Below, in pieces: positions 8,985-17,565 of a DNA stretch of 64,000 nt; position 1 is the first letter of the stretch; every line of letters starts with the position of its first letter. Origin of the DNA: CAYRNR01 sp964425605 (GTDB lineage Bacteria; Myxococcota_A; UBA796; UBA9615; CAYRNR01); assembly GCA_964425605.1 (NCBI GenBank), contig CAYRNR010000035.1, positions 1 through 64,000 of the forward strand. Reading direction: 5' to 3'. The translations under genes and the position numbers were made by a program. The notes below the pieces were generated by a model, which saw only the letters and a list, made by a program, of their open reading frames with translations, searched no databases and was not told where the DNA came from.

Positions 8985-10185
8985 GGTGTGCGCCTGGTGG
9001 GATGAGCTGGAACCGGATCTCCTGGCCCGCTCGCAGCGCGTGGTCACCTGCGGGCAGCGGCATGAGCGCGTTGGCCACCGCCGTCGCGAAGACGTCCGCG
9101 GAACCGCTCCCGGGGCGTGCGGTGACCTCGTAGTGGTCGTCGCACCACCGCGCGGTCACCAGCGCGAACAGATCCCGCTTGCTGCGGTACCTGGCGTCGG
9201 AGCTCAGGACACCGTAGTGACGGGCCGGAGTCGGGACCTGGCCCGTCATCTTGGCCACGGCTGCGGTGACGTACACCTGGAATGCGATCACCGTCGCCAG
9301 GGGATTCCCCGGCGCGCCGAAGACCAGGGTCCGCTCCCGCGTGCCGAACCACAGGGGCTTGCCAGGCTTCTGCAGCACCTTGTGGAACCGGCACTGCACG
9401 CCGAGCCCTTCCAGGGTATCCGGGACGAGATCGTACTTTCCGCGCGACACGCCTCCGGCGACCACCACCAGATCGCGGCTCAGGGCCTCCTCGAGGGTGT
9501 CTCGAAGCTGGCCCGGGTCGTCCGATGCTCGATAGGTGGTGATCTTCTCGAGCCCCAGGCAGAGGGCTTGCGTGGCCAGGGATACGCCGTTGGAGTCTCG
9601 GATCTGGTTGGGGCCAGGCTTGCAGTCGACGGGGACCAGCTCGTCGCCCGTCGTGACGATGGCCAGCGATGGATTGCGGCGGACCCGGACGAGGGAGCGG
9701 CCTTCGGAGGCCAGAGCTGCGATCCCGATCGGGGTCACGATGGAGCCCGCGGGCAGGATCATCTCACCTTGGCGTGTCGAGCTGCCCTCCCTGGCCACGT
9801 GTTGCCCGGCCTTGACCTGTGCGACGAAGTGGATTGCGTCGCCACTGCGAGTGGTCTGCTCGACCGGGATCACGGCGTTGGCGCCGGGGGGAAGCGGACC
9901 GCCCGTCATGACCTCGACGCAGGTCCCGGACTTCACCGGCGGAGCGTGGACTGCTCCGGCTGGGCACTCCCCGATCCGCAGCAGGGTCACCCCGGCCCTG
10001 ACCTCCGAGGCGCGCACCGCGTACCCGTCCATCATCACCTTGTCGAAACCCGGATGGGGTGACGAGGTGGTGACCGCCTCGGTCAGGACACGTCCGACGG
10101 CGCGGTGAATGGGGACGACGACGTTGCCGAGGGTGTCGGGACAGGCGCCGAGGACCTCTTCGAGGGCCTGGTCGATGGTGATCAT
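8977..10185 (-). CDS. moeA: Molybdopterin molybdenumtransferase MoeA
   Basis: 402 residues, the family length. MoeA ligates molybdate to adenylylated molybdopterin. Visible signatures include PGFDKVMMDGYAV, MTGGPLPPGANAV(I), TTGDELV followed by the IRDSN motif, VVAGGVSRGKYDLV and FGAPGNPLA. A C-terminal beta domain ends in IRFQLIPPG. The start overlaps the nrfD-like stop (ATGA) and the 3' end overlaps the MoaC-MobB start, so it is within the long molybdoenzyme operon. Placing moeA among respiratory subunits suggests dedicated cofactor supply. Confidence 0.96.
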   Translation of the reverse strand: MITIDQALEEVLGACPDTLGNVVVPIHRAVGRVLTEAVTTSSPHPGFDKVMMDGYAVRASEVRAGVTLLRIGECPAGAVHAPPVKSGTCVEVMTGGPLPPGANAVIPVEQTTRSGDAIHFVAQVKAGQHVAREGSSTRQGEMILPAGSIVTPIGIAALASEGRSLVRVRRNPSLAIVTTGDELVPVDCKPGPNQIRDSNGVSLATQALCLGLEKITTYRASDDPGQLRDTLEEALSRDLVVVAGGVSRGKYDLVPDTLEGLGVQCRFHKVLQKPGKPLWFGTRERTLVFGAPGNPLATVIAFQVYVTAAVAKMTGQVPTPARHYGVLSSDARYRSKRDLFALVTARWCDDHYEVTARPGSGSADVFATAVANALMPLPAGDHALRAGQEIRFQLIPPGAHHG

Positions 10186-11426
10186 GCGTGCTCCCCTCCC
10201 GGGGCCCCGTCGGCCGGGTTGGACGTGGGCTGAGCCGGCAGCAGCGGCAGCAGTTTGATGCCCAGGAAGAACATGGCTGCGCCCAGCGCCAGGATGCCCC
10301 CCGAGACGAGCCACTCGAAGAGGCTGGGGAAGTACTCGAAGACCGCCCGCTGGGACTGATACGCCTCGGCCAATCCCTCCATCATGGGCTGGGTGAGGGG
10401 CGGTACGACGAGGTTCAGCCGCACGGACAGGAAGGTCACGGCCACGAGCCCGCCGGCGAGCGCGACCGCGCCGGGCTTCCGCGGTAGCCAGATCAACAGA
10501 GCGACCGGAATCAGGACTCCCAGGAGGATGTGGAAGATCCAGAAGTTCCACCAGTACGGACCGAACAACAGGTGGTGGAAGATCTCGGATTCGTGACTGA
10601 TGCCCTGCCACAGGGGCGTGGAGAATTCGGCCCACTCCAGGAGGCTGTCCGCCAGCACCAGCACCAGCACCAGCCGCCCGAGCATGACCAGGGTCTCGCG
10701 GAACCGGGGGCCGCGGTCGGGCCACACCACGTAGTAGATCGCGGCCAGCCCGCCGCACCCCGAGGCCAGGGCGCCGACCAGGAAGATGATCGGGAACAGG
10801 GGCTGATGCCAGTACATCCTCGCGCCGATCGTGGCGAAGAGCGCCCCGACGCCGCCGTGGAACGCGATGGCCAGTGGGACGCCGATCATGCCGAGGCGGT
10901 GCAACCAGCGCTCGGCAAAGGGCTCGGGGATGCGCGTGACCTGGCGGGCCGCCCACCCGGTCAGACCCCGCCGCTCGCGCCACGGAACGAGCCGGGGGAC
11001 CAGCGCGAGGAGGTTCTCCGCCAGGATCACGCCGAAGTAGGTGGAGTACAGGAAGATCATCCACGCCATCATCGAGCGGAAGTTGGCGTGCAGCATGACC
11101 TGGATGGAGCGGTTCATGTGGCCCAGGTCCATGGCGATCGACAGCAGCGCCATGACCAGCGTGATCGCGGCGGTGAACAGGGCCAGCGGCGCCAGCGGCG
11201 CCAGCTTCTCCACGCGCCCGACGTAGACCACGGACGACAGGATGAAAGAGCCGGCCGACAGGCCGATGAAGTAGATGTAGAAGGCGACCCACAGGCCCCA
11301 GGGGATGTAGTTGTTGTAGTCGGCGAGCTGATGGCCGGTGCTCAACCTCAGCCAGAGCCCCCAGACCCCGGCCGCAGCGAGGACCACCCAGATCAGGAAG
11401 AACGCGAGTTTTGCGAGTCTGATCAT
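10182..11426 (-). CDS. NrfD/PsrC-family quinone-interacting membrane subunit (QrcD-like)
   Basis: 414 residues with about ten hydrophobic segments, typical of the NrfD/HybB/DmsC-like integral membrane subunits. The N-terminus reads PWGLWVAFYIYFIGLSAGSF, a strongly conserved feature of this family. NrfD proteins bind menaquinone or ubiquinone and pass electrons to or from a partner Fe-S protein on the periplasmic side. Genes for an Fe-S protein, a Mo-like protein and a hexaheme cytochrome lie directly upstream, the same four parts as the Qrc complex of sulfate reducers. ATG 11426 follows the Mo-like gene by 12 bp; the stop overlaps moeA. Confidence 0.92.
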   Translation of the reverse strand: MIRLAKLAFFLIWVVLAAAGVWGLWLRLSTGHQLADYNNYIPWGLWVAFYIYFIGLSAGSFILSSVVYVGRVEKLAPLAPLALFTAAITLVMALLSIAMDLGHMNRSIQVMLHANFRSMMAWMIFLYSTYFGVILAENLLALVPRLVPWRERRGLTGWAARQVTRIPEPFAERWLHRLGMIGVPLAIAFHGGVGALFATIGARMYWHQPLFPIIFLVGALASGCGGLAAIYYVVWPDRGPRFRETLVMLGRLVLVLVLADSLLEWAEFSTPLWQGISHESEIFHHLLFGPYWWNFWIFHILLGVLIPVALLIWLPRKPGAVALAGGLVAVTFLSVRLNLVVPPLTQPMMEGLAEAYQSQRAVFEYFPSLFEWLVSGGILALGAAMFFLGIKLLPLLPAQPTSNPADGAPGGEHA

Positions 11427-11438
11427 GGCGCTTCCGTT

Positions 11439-13658
11439 CTACAAGCGGTCACAGGAGCCGAGCTTGCTCGCGAGCAGCTCTGCGAGGGTTCGCCGGGGTT
11501 CGGGGTCGGCGGGATGGACTGCGACGGCCCCGACGCTGTCGCGTAGGGCCCCGACCTCGGTGCCCAGGTCGCGGCGCGGATCGGGCTGCACGGCGACGCC
11601 ATCGATGGTCATTCGGCCGTCGAAGCCCTCGGTGTGCCCGTATCCCACCGCCGCCGCGACCACACCGGGGCGGACGGCCTCGGTCGCCACGACGTTCAGC
11701 TCCCGTCGCACGTCCCCCACCTCCAGCACCACGCGGTGCCCCTCGCCGGCGCCGACATCGTCGAAGGTGGACGGGTGGATCCACGCCTCGTTGTCGGCGC
11801 GCAGGGACGGAGTTGCCCAGTACTGGGCCGTGGAGTCGACAAAGCCGCCGAAGCTCTCCCGGTAGGTGACCAGCGCCACCCCGGCGATGGGATCGCCGGG
11901 TGACCGGATCGCCTCGGGCCGGAACGCGTCCGGAGCCGGCACGACGGCCGCGCTCCGTGAGGGCGCGAGCCAGCCGCGGTGCTGGAGCCTGGCGGGGCTC
12001 GGAGTCGCCGCGATGGCCCCCTCGACGGCTGCGTGGCAGTCCAGCGTCCGGCCTGCCTGCCTGCTCAGGGTCTCGAGCAGTCCCTCCAGGCCCCGACTCC
12101 ACGGCGCCTCCACACCGGCGTCTGCCATCACCGAGCGGATCGAGGGTTGGACCAGCGAGATGCCGTCCCACCGCTCGACGAGGCCGAAGCGCTCGTGTTC
12201 GGTCACGTCGGGGACGATCAGGTCGGCCAGGGCGGCCACCGGGTTCATGACGGTCGTCACGACGACGAGATTGCGCACTCGTTGGGGGTTCGCCAGGGCG
12301 GCCAGGAGCTCGCCGTGATGAGGACCGTCGGTGATCCCGCCGTCCCCCACGACGAGCAGGCGGTCGATCACCGCGCCGTCCGCCAGCAGGCGATGCAGCG
12401 CGAGGTCTGGCCGTTCTCCCAGGGGGACGGGAGCCAGGACAGGTTCCATGGCTCCACCGGCGCCCGCCGCGCCCGAGACCACCGCGAGCCTCGAGATGGC
12501 CTCGCAGACCTCGGCTCCGTCCGGCCTCTCTCCCACGCCACCCCCCACTCGGATGGCCAGGCCGTCTCCCATCTCCGCGAGCCGGCCGGCCGCGCGGCGA
12601 ACGACCATCTCGCCGAGTCCAGCGCGCGGCTCGAGGTCCTTCCACGGCCGCGCGTTCAGCTGCTCCTGCCATGCCTCGGGCGGTGTGATGGCGCCGGAGT
12701 CCACCCAGGCCCTGAGGATCATCCACGCCAGGGCCATGTCGCCGCCCGGCCGGACGGGGAGCCAGGTGTCCGCCATACCCGCGACCTCCGAGAGGCGTGG
12801 ATCGACCACGACCAGGCCGCCCTTGCCGTGGCGCTCGCGCAGATTCAGCAGGTCGCGGGCGTCGCCGACCGGGTCCACTCCGGACGCCACGGAGTCGGCG
12901 CCCCAGATGAGGGCGCCGCGGGCCCGGGCGAAGCGTGGACGCAGCTCCCAGCCCGGTTGCCCGATCATGGCCCGGCTGGCCGCCGTGACCCACGGCGTGG
13001 ACGTGCCCAGGTGGACCTCGACCCCTTCTAGCGCCTCTTCGAACGCTTCGAGCGCGGGCCGCCTGTCCAGCTGCCGGGGATCCACGGCGACGACCAGCCC
13101 CGCCGATCGCTGGGGAACCAGCGCGGCGGTGACGGATGCCTCTGCGTCATCGGACAGCAGGGTCCGCCAGACACCAGCGCCGCGCTGCCCGTCACTGGAC
13201 AGAGGGCGAACGATGCGGAACGGATCATGGGTGTTCTGGAGTCGGGCCTGGCCCCTGGCACAGGACGAGCCTCGAAGCGTGGCGGCCTCCTCGGTGGAGC
13301 TGGGCAGCGGACCACCGCGAACCCGCGGCGACCAGGGGTTGCCGTCGCTCTTGGCCAGGACACCACCCTCGGTGGCCACGCGCACGGGGCACGCGCCGTG
13401 GCAGCCCAGACAGGTGGACAGGACGACGGAATCCGGGGCATCGATGGGATAGTCGGAGCGGAAGATCGTGTCCTGGTCGGCGAAGTCCGGGCGTCCCGGA
13501 CCGATCGCCAGCCCAGCGCGGGAGGCGGCCAGCGTTCCCAGCGCGCACCCACCCAGCAGGGCGCCCAGGCGACAGAACTCTCGTCGCCCCACGCCTCGGT
13601 CGGCGGTTCGAGCCCGTCGGGTCTCCGGATCAGCTCCTGTAATAGACCGTCGGCTCAT
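11439..13658 (-). CDS. Molybdopterin oxidoreductase-family subunit, QrcB-like
   Basis: 739 residues. A twin-arginine signal (RREFCRLG, Arg 25-26) shows Tat export. A [4Fe-4S] motif follows: Cys83, Cys86, Cys90 and Cys133 (CLGCHGAC ... CARGQA). The rest has the DMSO-reductase family layout, including VVVDPRLSEVAGMADTWLPVRPG and a C-terminal dinucleotide-binding domain, but is shorter than catalytic members. I cannot identify the usual Ser, Cys or Asp molybdenum ligand, so it may be a structural relative as reported for QrcB. The start at 13658 has AAGGAGG upstream and overlaps the Fe-S gene by 29 bp. Likely the periplasmic partner of the neighbouring hexaheme cytochrome. Confidence 0.85.
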   Translation of the reverse strand: MSRRSITGADPETRRARTADRGVGRREFCRLGALLGGCALGTLAASRAGLAIGPGRPDFADQDTIFRSDYPIDAPDSVVLSTCLGCHGACPVRVATEGGVLAKSDGNPWSPRVRGGPLPSSTEEAATLRGSSCARGQARLQNTHDPFRIVRPLSSDGQRGAGVWRTLLSDDAEASVTAALVPQRSAGLVVAVDPRQLDRRPALEAFEEALEGVEVHLGTSTPWVTAASRAMIGQPGWELRPRFARARGALIWGADSVASGVDPVGDARDLLNLRERHGKGGLVVVDPRLSEVAGMADTWLPVRPGGDMALAWMILRAWVDSGAITPPEAWQEQLNARPWKDLEPRAGLGEMVVRRAAGRLAEMGDGLAIRVGGGVGERPDGAEVCEAISRLAVVSGAAGAGGAMEPVLAPVPLGERPDLALHRLLADGAVIDRLLVVGDGGITDGPHHGELLAALANPQRVRNLVVVTTVMNPVAALADLIVPDVTEHERFGLVERWDGISLVQPSIRSVMADAGVEAPWSRGLEGLLETLSRQAGRTLDCHAAVEGAIAATPSPARLQHRGWLAPSRSAAVVPAPDAFRPEAIRSPGDPIAGVALVTYRESFGGFVDSTAQYWATPSLRADNEAWIHPSTFDDVGAGEGHRVVLEVGDVRRELNVVATEAVRPGVVAAAVGYGHTEGFDGRMTIDGVAVQPDPRRDLGTEVGALRDSVGAVAVHPADPEPRRTLAELLASKLGSCDRL

Positions 13659-14331
13659 TTCCGAGCTCCTCCTTGAGCCTGTGTCCGCCGTGGCGAGAGA
13701 TGCTCTCCTGGACCAGGCTGTACGGGTCGTTCAGGTCGCCGAAGACCAGGGCACCCGTGGGGCAGGTCAGGACGCAGGCGGGTAGCGAACCCCGGGCGAG
13801 CCGGTGCAGGCAGTGATGGCACTTGCGGACGTTGCCCACCGGGCTCTCGTGGTGCTCGCGTGTCCACGGCCGGTCGTAGTCCGGGGAAGGTCGGCGCTCG
13901 TACGCCACCTCGCCCTGGCAGCCCTCGCCGTAGCGGTCACCCACGTCGAACGTCCGCGCGGAGTACGGGCACGCCGTCATGCAGTAGCGGCAGCCGATGC
14001 ACTTCATGTAGTCCATCACCACCGTCCCGTCGGGGGTCCGATAGGTGGCGGCGACGGGGCACACGAGGACACACGCCGGCGTGGCGCAGTGCATGCAGGG
14101 CTTGGGCCGGTAGGTGCGCCGGGTGTGGGGGAACTTCCCGTGCAGCTCCTCGATGACCATCATGTAGGTGATTGCTGGCGGCAGGTTGTTCTCGGCCTCG
14201 CACGCGACCTGGCACCCCCGGCAACCTGTGCACGCGTGCATGTCGATGAACATGCCCCACTGGCGCTGGTCGTCCCTTCGCTGGAGCGCGCGCGCCAGCT
14301 CCTCGCTCTGCCTGGCCTTGGGGTCGCTCAT
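13630..14331 (-). CDS. Four-cluster ferredoxin-like subunit (DmsB/NrfC/QrcC-like)
   Basis: 233 residues with four Cys clusters in the order seen in DmsB, PsrB and QrcC: CTGCRGCQVAC, CMHCATPACVLVC, CIGCRYCMTAC and CHHC...CVLTC, enough for four [4Fe-4S] centres. No signal peptide is visible, so it is either cytoplasmic or exported as a complex with the Tat-signalled Mo-like subunit (gene at 11439), which would fit a periplasm-facing complex. Start ATG 14331 overlaps the hexaheme cytochrome stop (ATGA). It should relay electrons between the NrfD-like subunit and the Mo-like and cytochrome subunits. Confidence 0.94.
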   Translation of the reverse strand: MSDPKARQSEELARALQRRDDQRQWGMFIDMHACTGCRGCQVACEAENNLPPAITYMMVIEELHGKFPHTRRTYRPKPCMHCATPACVLVCPVAATYRTPDGTVVMDYMKCIGCRYCMTACPYSARTFDVGDRYGEGCQGEVAYERRPSPDYDRPWTREHHESPVGNVRKCHHCLHRLARGSLPACVLTCPTGALVFGDLNDPYSLVQESISRHGGHRLKEELGNEPTVYYRS

Positions 14332-14894
14332 GGCGTGACCTCTCGATCGGGTCCGGAACCGCCGTTCACCCGGTCGTGCATCGCGGTGCGGACGCGGTCG
14401 TCGTAGTCGTGGAACGCCTCCACGTGGCAGTTGCGGCAGTCGAACCCCTCGAAGGGTCGCTCCATGACCTGGTCGTGGTGGCAGGCCTGGCAGCGTTCGG
14501 TGATATCGATGACCTTGGACCCGTCTGCATGGCATCGGACGCAGTCGGTCGTACCTCGTCCGTGGGTCAGGTGGCATTCCAGGCAGCTCTGCTGGGCCAC
14601 GACCGGGTTGTCGACCGACTCGATCCACGACGGCACCTCGGCGCCGACGCGCATCGCGCTGTAGCTGAGGTACTCGCGGATGGGCAGCACGTGGCAGACG
14701 TGGCAGCTGGCGGAGAAGGTCTCCGAGTGGGGCGGCGTGTCCAGGGCCTGTGCGTCGGAGGTCCCGTGGTGGCACGACACGCACAGGGCTTCGCGCGTGT
14801 CGATCTTCTCGAAGCGGGCGCCACCGGCGACGCCGCCGAGGGCCAGCCCGACCACGGCCGGGGCGAGAACGCGGAGGTTCAGCAGGGTTCTCAC
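14328..14894 (-). CDS. Membrane-anchored hexaheme cytochrome c (QrcA/NrfH-like)
   Basis: 188 residues. I place the start at GTG 14894, with GGAGG six bases upstream and a GTGA overlap with the preceding small gene. One N-terminal hydrophobic helix (LAPAVVGLALGGVAGG) anchors it; the rest is periplasmic. Six CxxCH haem sites are visible: CVSCH, CHVCH, CLECH, CVRCH, CQACH and CRNCH. A membrane-anchored hexaheme protein next to Fe-S, Mo-like and NrfD genes matches QrcA. It should connect the quinone-reactive complex to the soluble multihaem cytochromes encoded upstream. Covalent haem attachment would need a cytochrome c maturation system that is not in this window. Confidence 0.9.
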   Translation of the reverse strand: MRTLLNLRVLAPAVVGLALGGVAGGARFEKIDTREALCVSCHHGTSDAQALDTPPHSETFSASCHVCHVLPIREYLSYSAMRVGAEVPSWIESVDNPVVAQQSCLECHLTHGRGTTDCVRCHADGSKVIDITERCQACHHDQVMERPFEGFDCRNCHVEAFHDYDDRVRTAMHDRVNGGSGPDREVTP

Positions 14895-15007
14895 CACATG
14901 CCTCCATGGGGTAGCACCACCGAGAAGAACCGCAGCAGGAACATCAGCTCGTAGCCGACCACGGCGCCGACCAGGAGCATCAAGGCTCCGATCATCCATC
15001 GCATCAT
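14891..15007 (-). CDS. 38-residue single-span membrane protein
   Basis: A very short gene, but well supported by context: its ATG (15007) overlaps the stop of the 15-haem cytochrome as ATGA, and its TGA overlaps the GTG start of the hexaheme cytochrome as GTGA. The protein starts MMRWMIGALMLLVGAVVGYE and is essentially one transmembrane helix with a short tail (VVLPHGGMW). I do not recognise a family. It may be a small accessory subunit of the Qrc-like complex, as small membrane peptides are in other respiratory complexes, or a translational-coupling relay. Confidence 0.7.
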   Translation of the reverse strand: MMRWMIGALMLLVGAVVGYELMFLLRFFSVVLPHGGMW

Positions 15008-17565
15008 GGCGTGTCCTCGTCCCGCTCCAGGACCAGCCGATGCTCGTCCTCGTGGAAGAAGGTCAGCTGGGGTCTGCCCTCGAGCCCGTGACACACCTCG
15101 CAGAAGCGGACGATCTCGTCGGGATCGCGCAGGAAGCTGTTGAGCTCGGTGCCTTCGGCCTCGCCTGGGCGATCCTCGGCGTCGTGACGCCACCTGTGGG
15201 GGTCGTGGCAGGTCACGCAGGTGATCTCCCCCACCTCGCGGTCCTCGGTCCGCTCGCCGTCGGGGCCGTAGTAGGGCACCGGCCCGTCGTATCGGAACGG
15301 GAGGCCACCCACGGTGAGCATCAGCCGCTCGGGGTGGGTGTAGTGCTCGACCGCGATGGCGTCGGTGGACCCGTCGTGACAGACCAGGCAGCGACCGTTG
15401 GCGGGATTGGTCCCGTCGGCGATCCCCGTCACGAGGTAGTCCTCGGCCGAGCCATGGGCGGCGTGGCACGACAGGCAGGGGCGCTGCTCACCACCGGCGG
15501 CCACGATCGTGGCGTCGTGGTCCGTGCCCAGCACGGTGCCCTTGTCGGCGTGGCACTGAAGGCACAGCGGGCCCACCCCGTCGTCTCCCCTGAGCACGTA
15601 GTCCGTGCCCGCGTGGGCGTCGTGGCATGTGCTGCAGCCGATTCCGCCCTCGAACGCAGGGAGATCGCCGTGCTCACCGGCTTCGAGGTCGTCGCCCAGC
15701 GGGTGGGACTCGTACAGGGAGATCTGGGGGTCGTCGTTGCCGTCCGTGTGGCAGTCGAGGCAACGCTCGGGTCCCACACCATCGCGCCGCTGCCCGTCCC
15801 CGAAACCGCCGGGCCGCGTGTGCATGCCGTGGCAGTCCTGGCAGGCGGACTCGCCGTGGCCTCCAGCGCGGATCGCGCGAGACTCCTCCACGTGGCACGC
15901 CCGGCACGCGTCGGTGCCCGACCGGCTCGTGCGCAGCAGCGTGGCGCTGGTGGACAGGTGGGGGTCGTGGCACGACAGGCAGGTCAGGTGGCCGTTGGGC
16001 GCGAATGCGCCGCCCATCGATTCGACGCGGTTCAACGTGATCCGGTCGACCTCCACGTCCACGGCGTGCCGGGAGTTGCCGCTCGCGTGATCCTCGTGGC
16101 ACGAGGTGCACAGCGCCCCGTTCGAGGCCGCGGAGATCAGCAGGGGATCGCTGTGAGCGCCGTGGGGCGGGTGACAGCTCATGCACACGAGCCGCTCGCC
16201 CTCGAATCGTGCGCCCGCAGCGATCAGCTCGTCCGCTGACGTGCCCCTGGGGGGCTCCAGGCCGATGGGGTGGCTCTTGCGGCGGTGAGACGTCTCGGTG
16301 TCCAGGTAGGTGTCGTGGCACTCCACGCACAGGTCGTTGCCGGGGAAATGGGAGGTCGTCTCCCCGTCGCGGCGCAGCCCGAAGTCCACCACCTCGCCCA
16401 GGACGACCTCCCCTGAGGCGTCGTCCTTGTCCCCGTGCACGAAGTGACACGTGTGACAGGTCATGTCGCCGATCTCGGACAGCCTGAATCGGTCGGGGAC
16501 CGTGTCGTCGTCCTCGAGGTCGAGGGGGTGATTGGTGGCCTCGGGATCCCAGTTGCCCGACGCGAGCACCTGCGTGCCGTCGTGACACTGGCGGCACACG
16601 AAGGACGGGTCCGCGTCGCGGACCGTACCGTGGCTGGCGAGATCGCCGCTGGGCGGGAAACGTCCGTCGTTCCAGGCGCCGCCCTGGGTGTCGAGGCGGT
16701 AGACCGTGGCCGCCCCGGCGTCCGCGACGTAGAGGCTGCCGTCGTGGGCGGCCAAGCCGATGGGGAAGCTGAACAGCAGGGGCCCGGTGGTACTCGACAG
16801 GAGCTGGCGGAACGCCCCGTCGGGTTCGAGGATCTGCGCAGCGCCCTTGTGGCTGTCGACCACGGCCATCGCGCCGTCTGCGAGCACGACGACATCCTTG
16901 GGCTTGTAGAAGCGCCCCGCTCCCGGTCCCCAGCTCCCGAAGGTGCCGCGAAGGGTCCCGTCGTCGGCGATGTGGAGCACGCGTCCCGCCAGGACCTCTG
17001 CGACGTAGACACCCCCCTCGCCGTCCGTGACCAGGCCGCGCGGCCCCTCCAGGGGCTGCCCTTCGAGTTCGCGAATGTCGTGCCGGATCGCTCCGGTGGA
17101 GTCCAGCACCAGGATCTGGTCCTGCGCCGGCGCGGCGATCCACAGCAGCCCGCCCTCGGCGACACAGACATCGATGGGCTCGAGGTCTTCGCCGAGCTCG
17201 ATCTCGTCCAGCTGCCGGCCGTCCTGGGCCGCCAGGAATACGAGGCGGTGGTTCCCGGAGTCGGCGATCCAGACGCCGCCCTGGTCCACACCGATCCCTG
17301 CGGGGTGCTCGAGGCCGTCCGAAACCCGCCAGCGCACCTCGCCGTCCGGCTCGAAGGCGGTCACGGAGTCCTGGGCGATGTCGGCGATCACCACGGCGCC
17401 GTCGGGCAGGACATCCACGGCTGCGGGCTCGCCCAGACCGGCCTTGAAGCTCGCGCCGATCTCGTATCCGGTCGTCGAGTGGGATTCGGCCAGCACGCGG
17501 CTGCCGACGAGACAGAGGCCGGCCAGGACCGCCAGGCCCGCCAGGATGGTCGGTGCGCGCCTCAC
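15004..17565 (-). CDS. 15-haem cytochrome c with N-terminal NHL-type beta-propeller
   Basis: 853 residues from GTG 17565, which overlaps the upstream stop as GTGA. A signal peptide (TILAGLAVLAGLCLVGSRVLA) is followed by residues about 35-330 with repeated NHL/SMP-30-like propeller blades (AAVDVLPDGAVVIADIAQDS, GIGVDQGGVWIADSGNHRL, GPRGLVTDGEGGVYVAE). Residues about 340-853 carry fifteen CxxCH sites, many with the CHDPH, CHAAH and CHPPH patterns of the doubled CxxCH domain. Exported multihaem protein, probably periplasmic or surface-exposed, acting as an electron wire. A propeller on a multihaem cytochrome may serve as a docking or substrate-binding platform. The function is inferred from composition and operon position. 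Confidence 0.9.
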   Translation of the reverse strand: MRRAPTILAGLAVLAGLCLVGSRVLAESHSTTGYEIGASFKAGLGEPAAVDVLPDGAVVIADIAQDSVTAFEPDGEVRWRVSDGLEHPAGIGVDQGGVWIADSGNHRLVFLAAQDGRQLDEIELGEDLEPIDVCVAEGGLLWIAAPAQDQILVLDSTGAIRHDIRELEGQPLEGPRGLVTDGEGGVYVAEVLAGRVLHIADDGTLRGTFGSWGPGAGRFYKPKDVVVLADGAMAVVDSHKGAAQILEPDGAFRQLLSSTTGPLLFSFPIGLAAHDGSLYVADAGAATVYRLDTQGGAWNDGRFPPSGDLASHGTVRDADPSFVCRQCHDGTQVLASGNWDPEATNHPLDLEDDDTVPDRFRLSEIGDMTCHTCHFVHGDKDDASGEVVLGEVVDFGLRRDGETTSHFPGNDLCVECHDTYLDTETSHRRKSHPIGLEPPRGTSADELIAAGARFEGERLVCMSCHPPHGAHSDPLLISAASNGALCTSCHEDHASGNSRHAVDVEVDRITLNRVESMGGAFAPNGHLTCLSCHDPHLSTSATLLRTSRSGTDACRACHVEESRAIRAGGHGESACQDCHGMHTRPGGFGDGQRRDGVGPERCLDCHTDGNDDPQISLYESHPLGDDLEAGEHGDLPAFEGGIGCSTCHDAHAGTDYVLRGDDGVGPLCLQCHADKGTVLGTDHDATIVAAGGEQRPCLSCHAAHGSAEDYLVTGIADGTNPANGRCLVCHDGSTDAIAVEHYTHPERLMLTVGGLPFRYDGPVPYYGPDGERTEDREVGEITCVTCHDPHRWRHDAEDRPGEAEGTELNSFLRDPDEIVRFCEVCHGLEGRPQLTFFHEDEHRLVLERDEDTP

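Noticed and set aside
10182..14331. Alternative complex III (Act) as identity of the NrfD/Fe-S/Mo-like set
   Set aside because: ActB fuses the Mo-like and Fe-S parts and the locus has ActD-F genes; here these are separate and the cytochrome is an anchored hexaheme, closer to Qrc.
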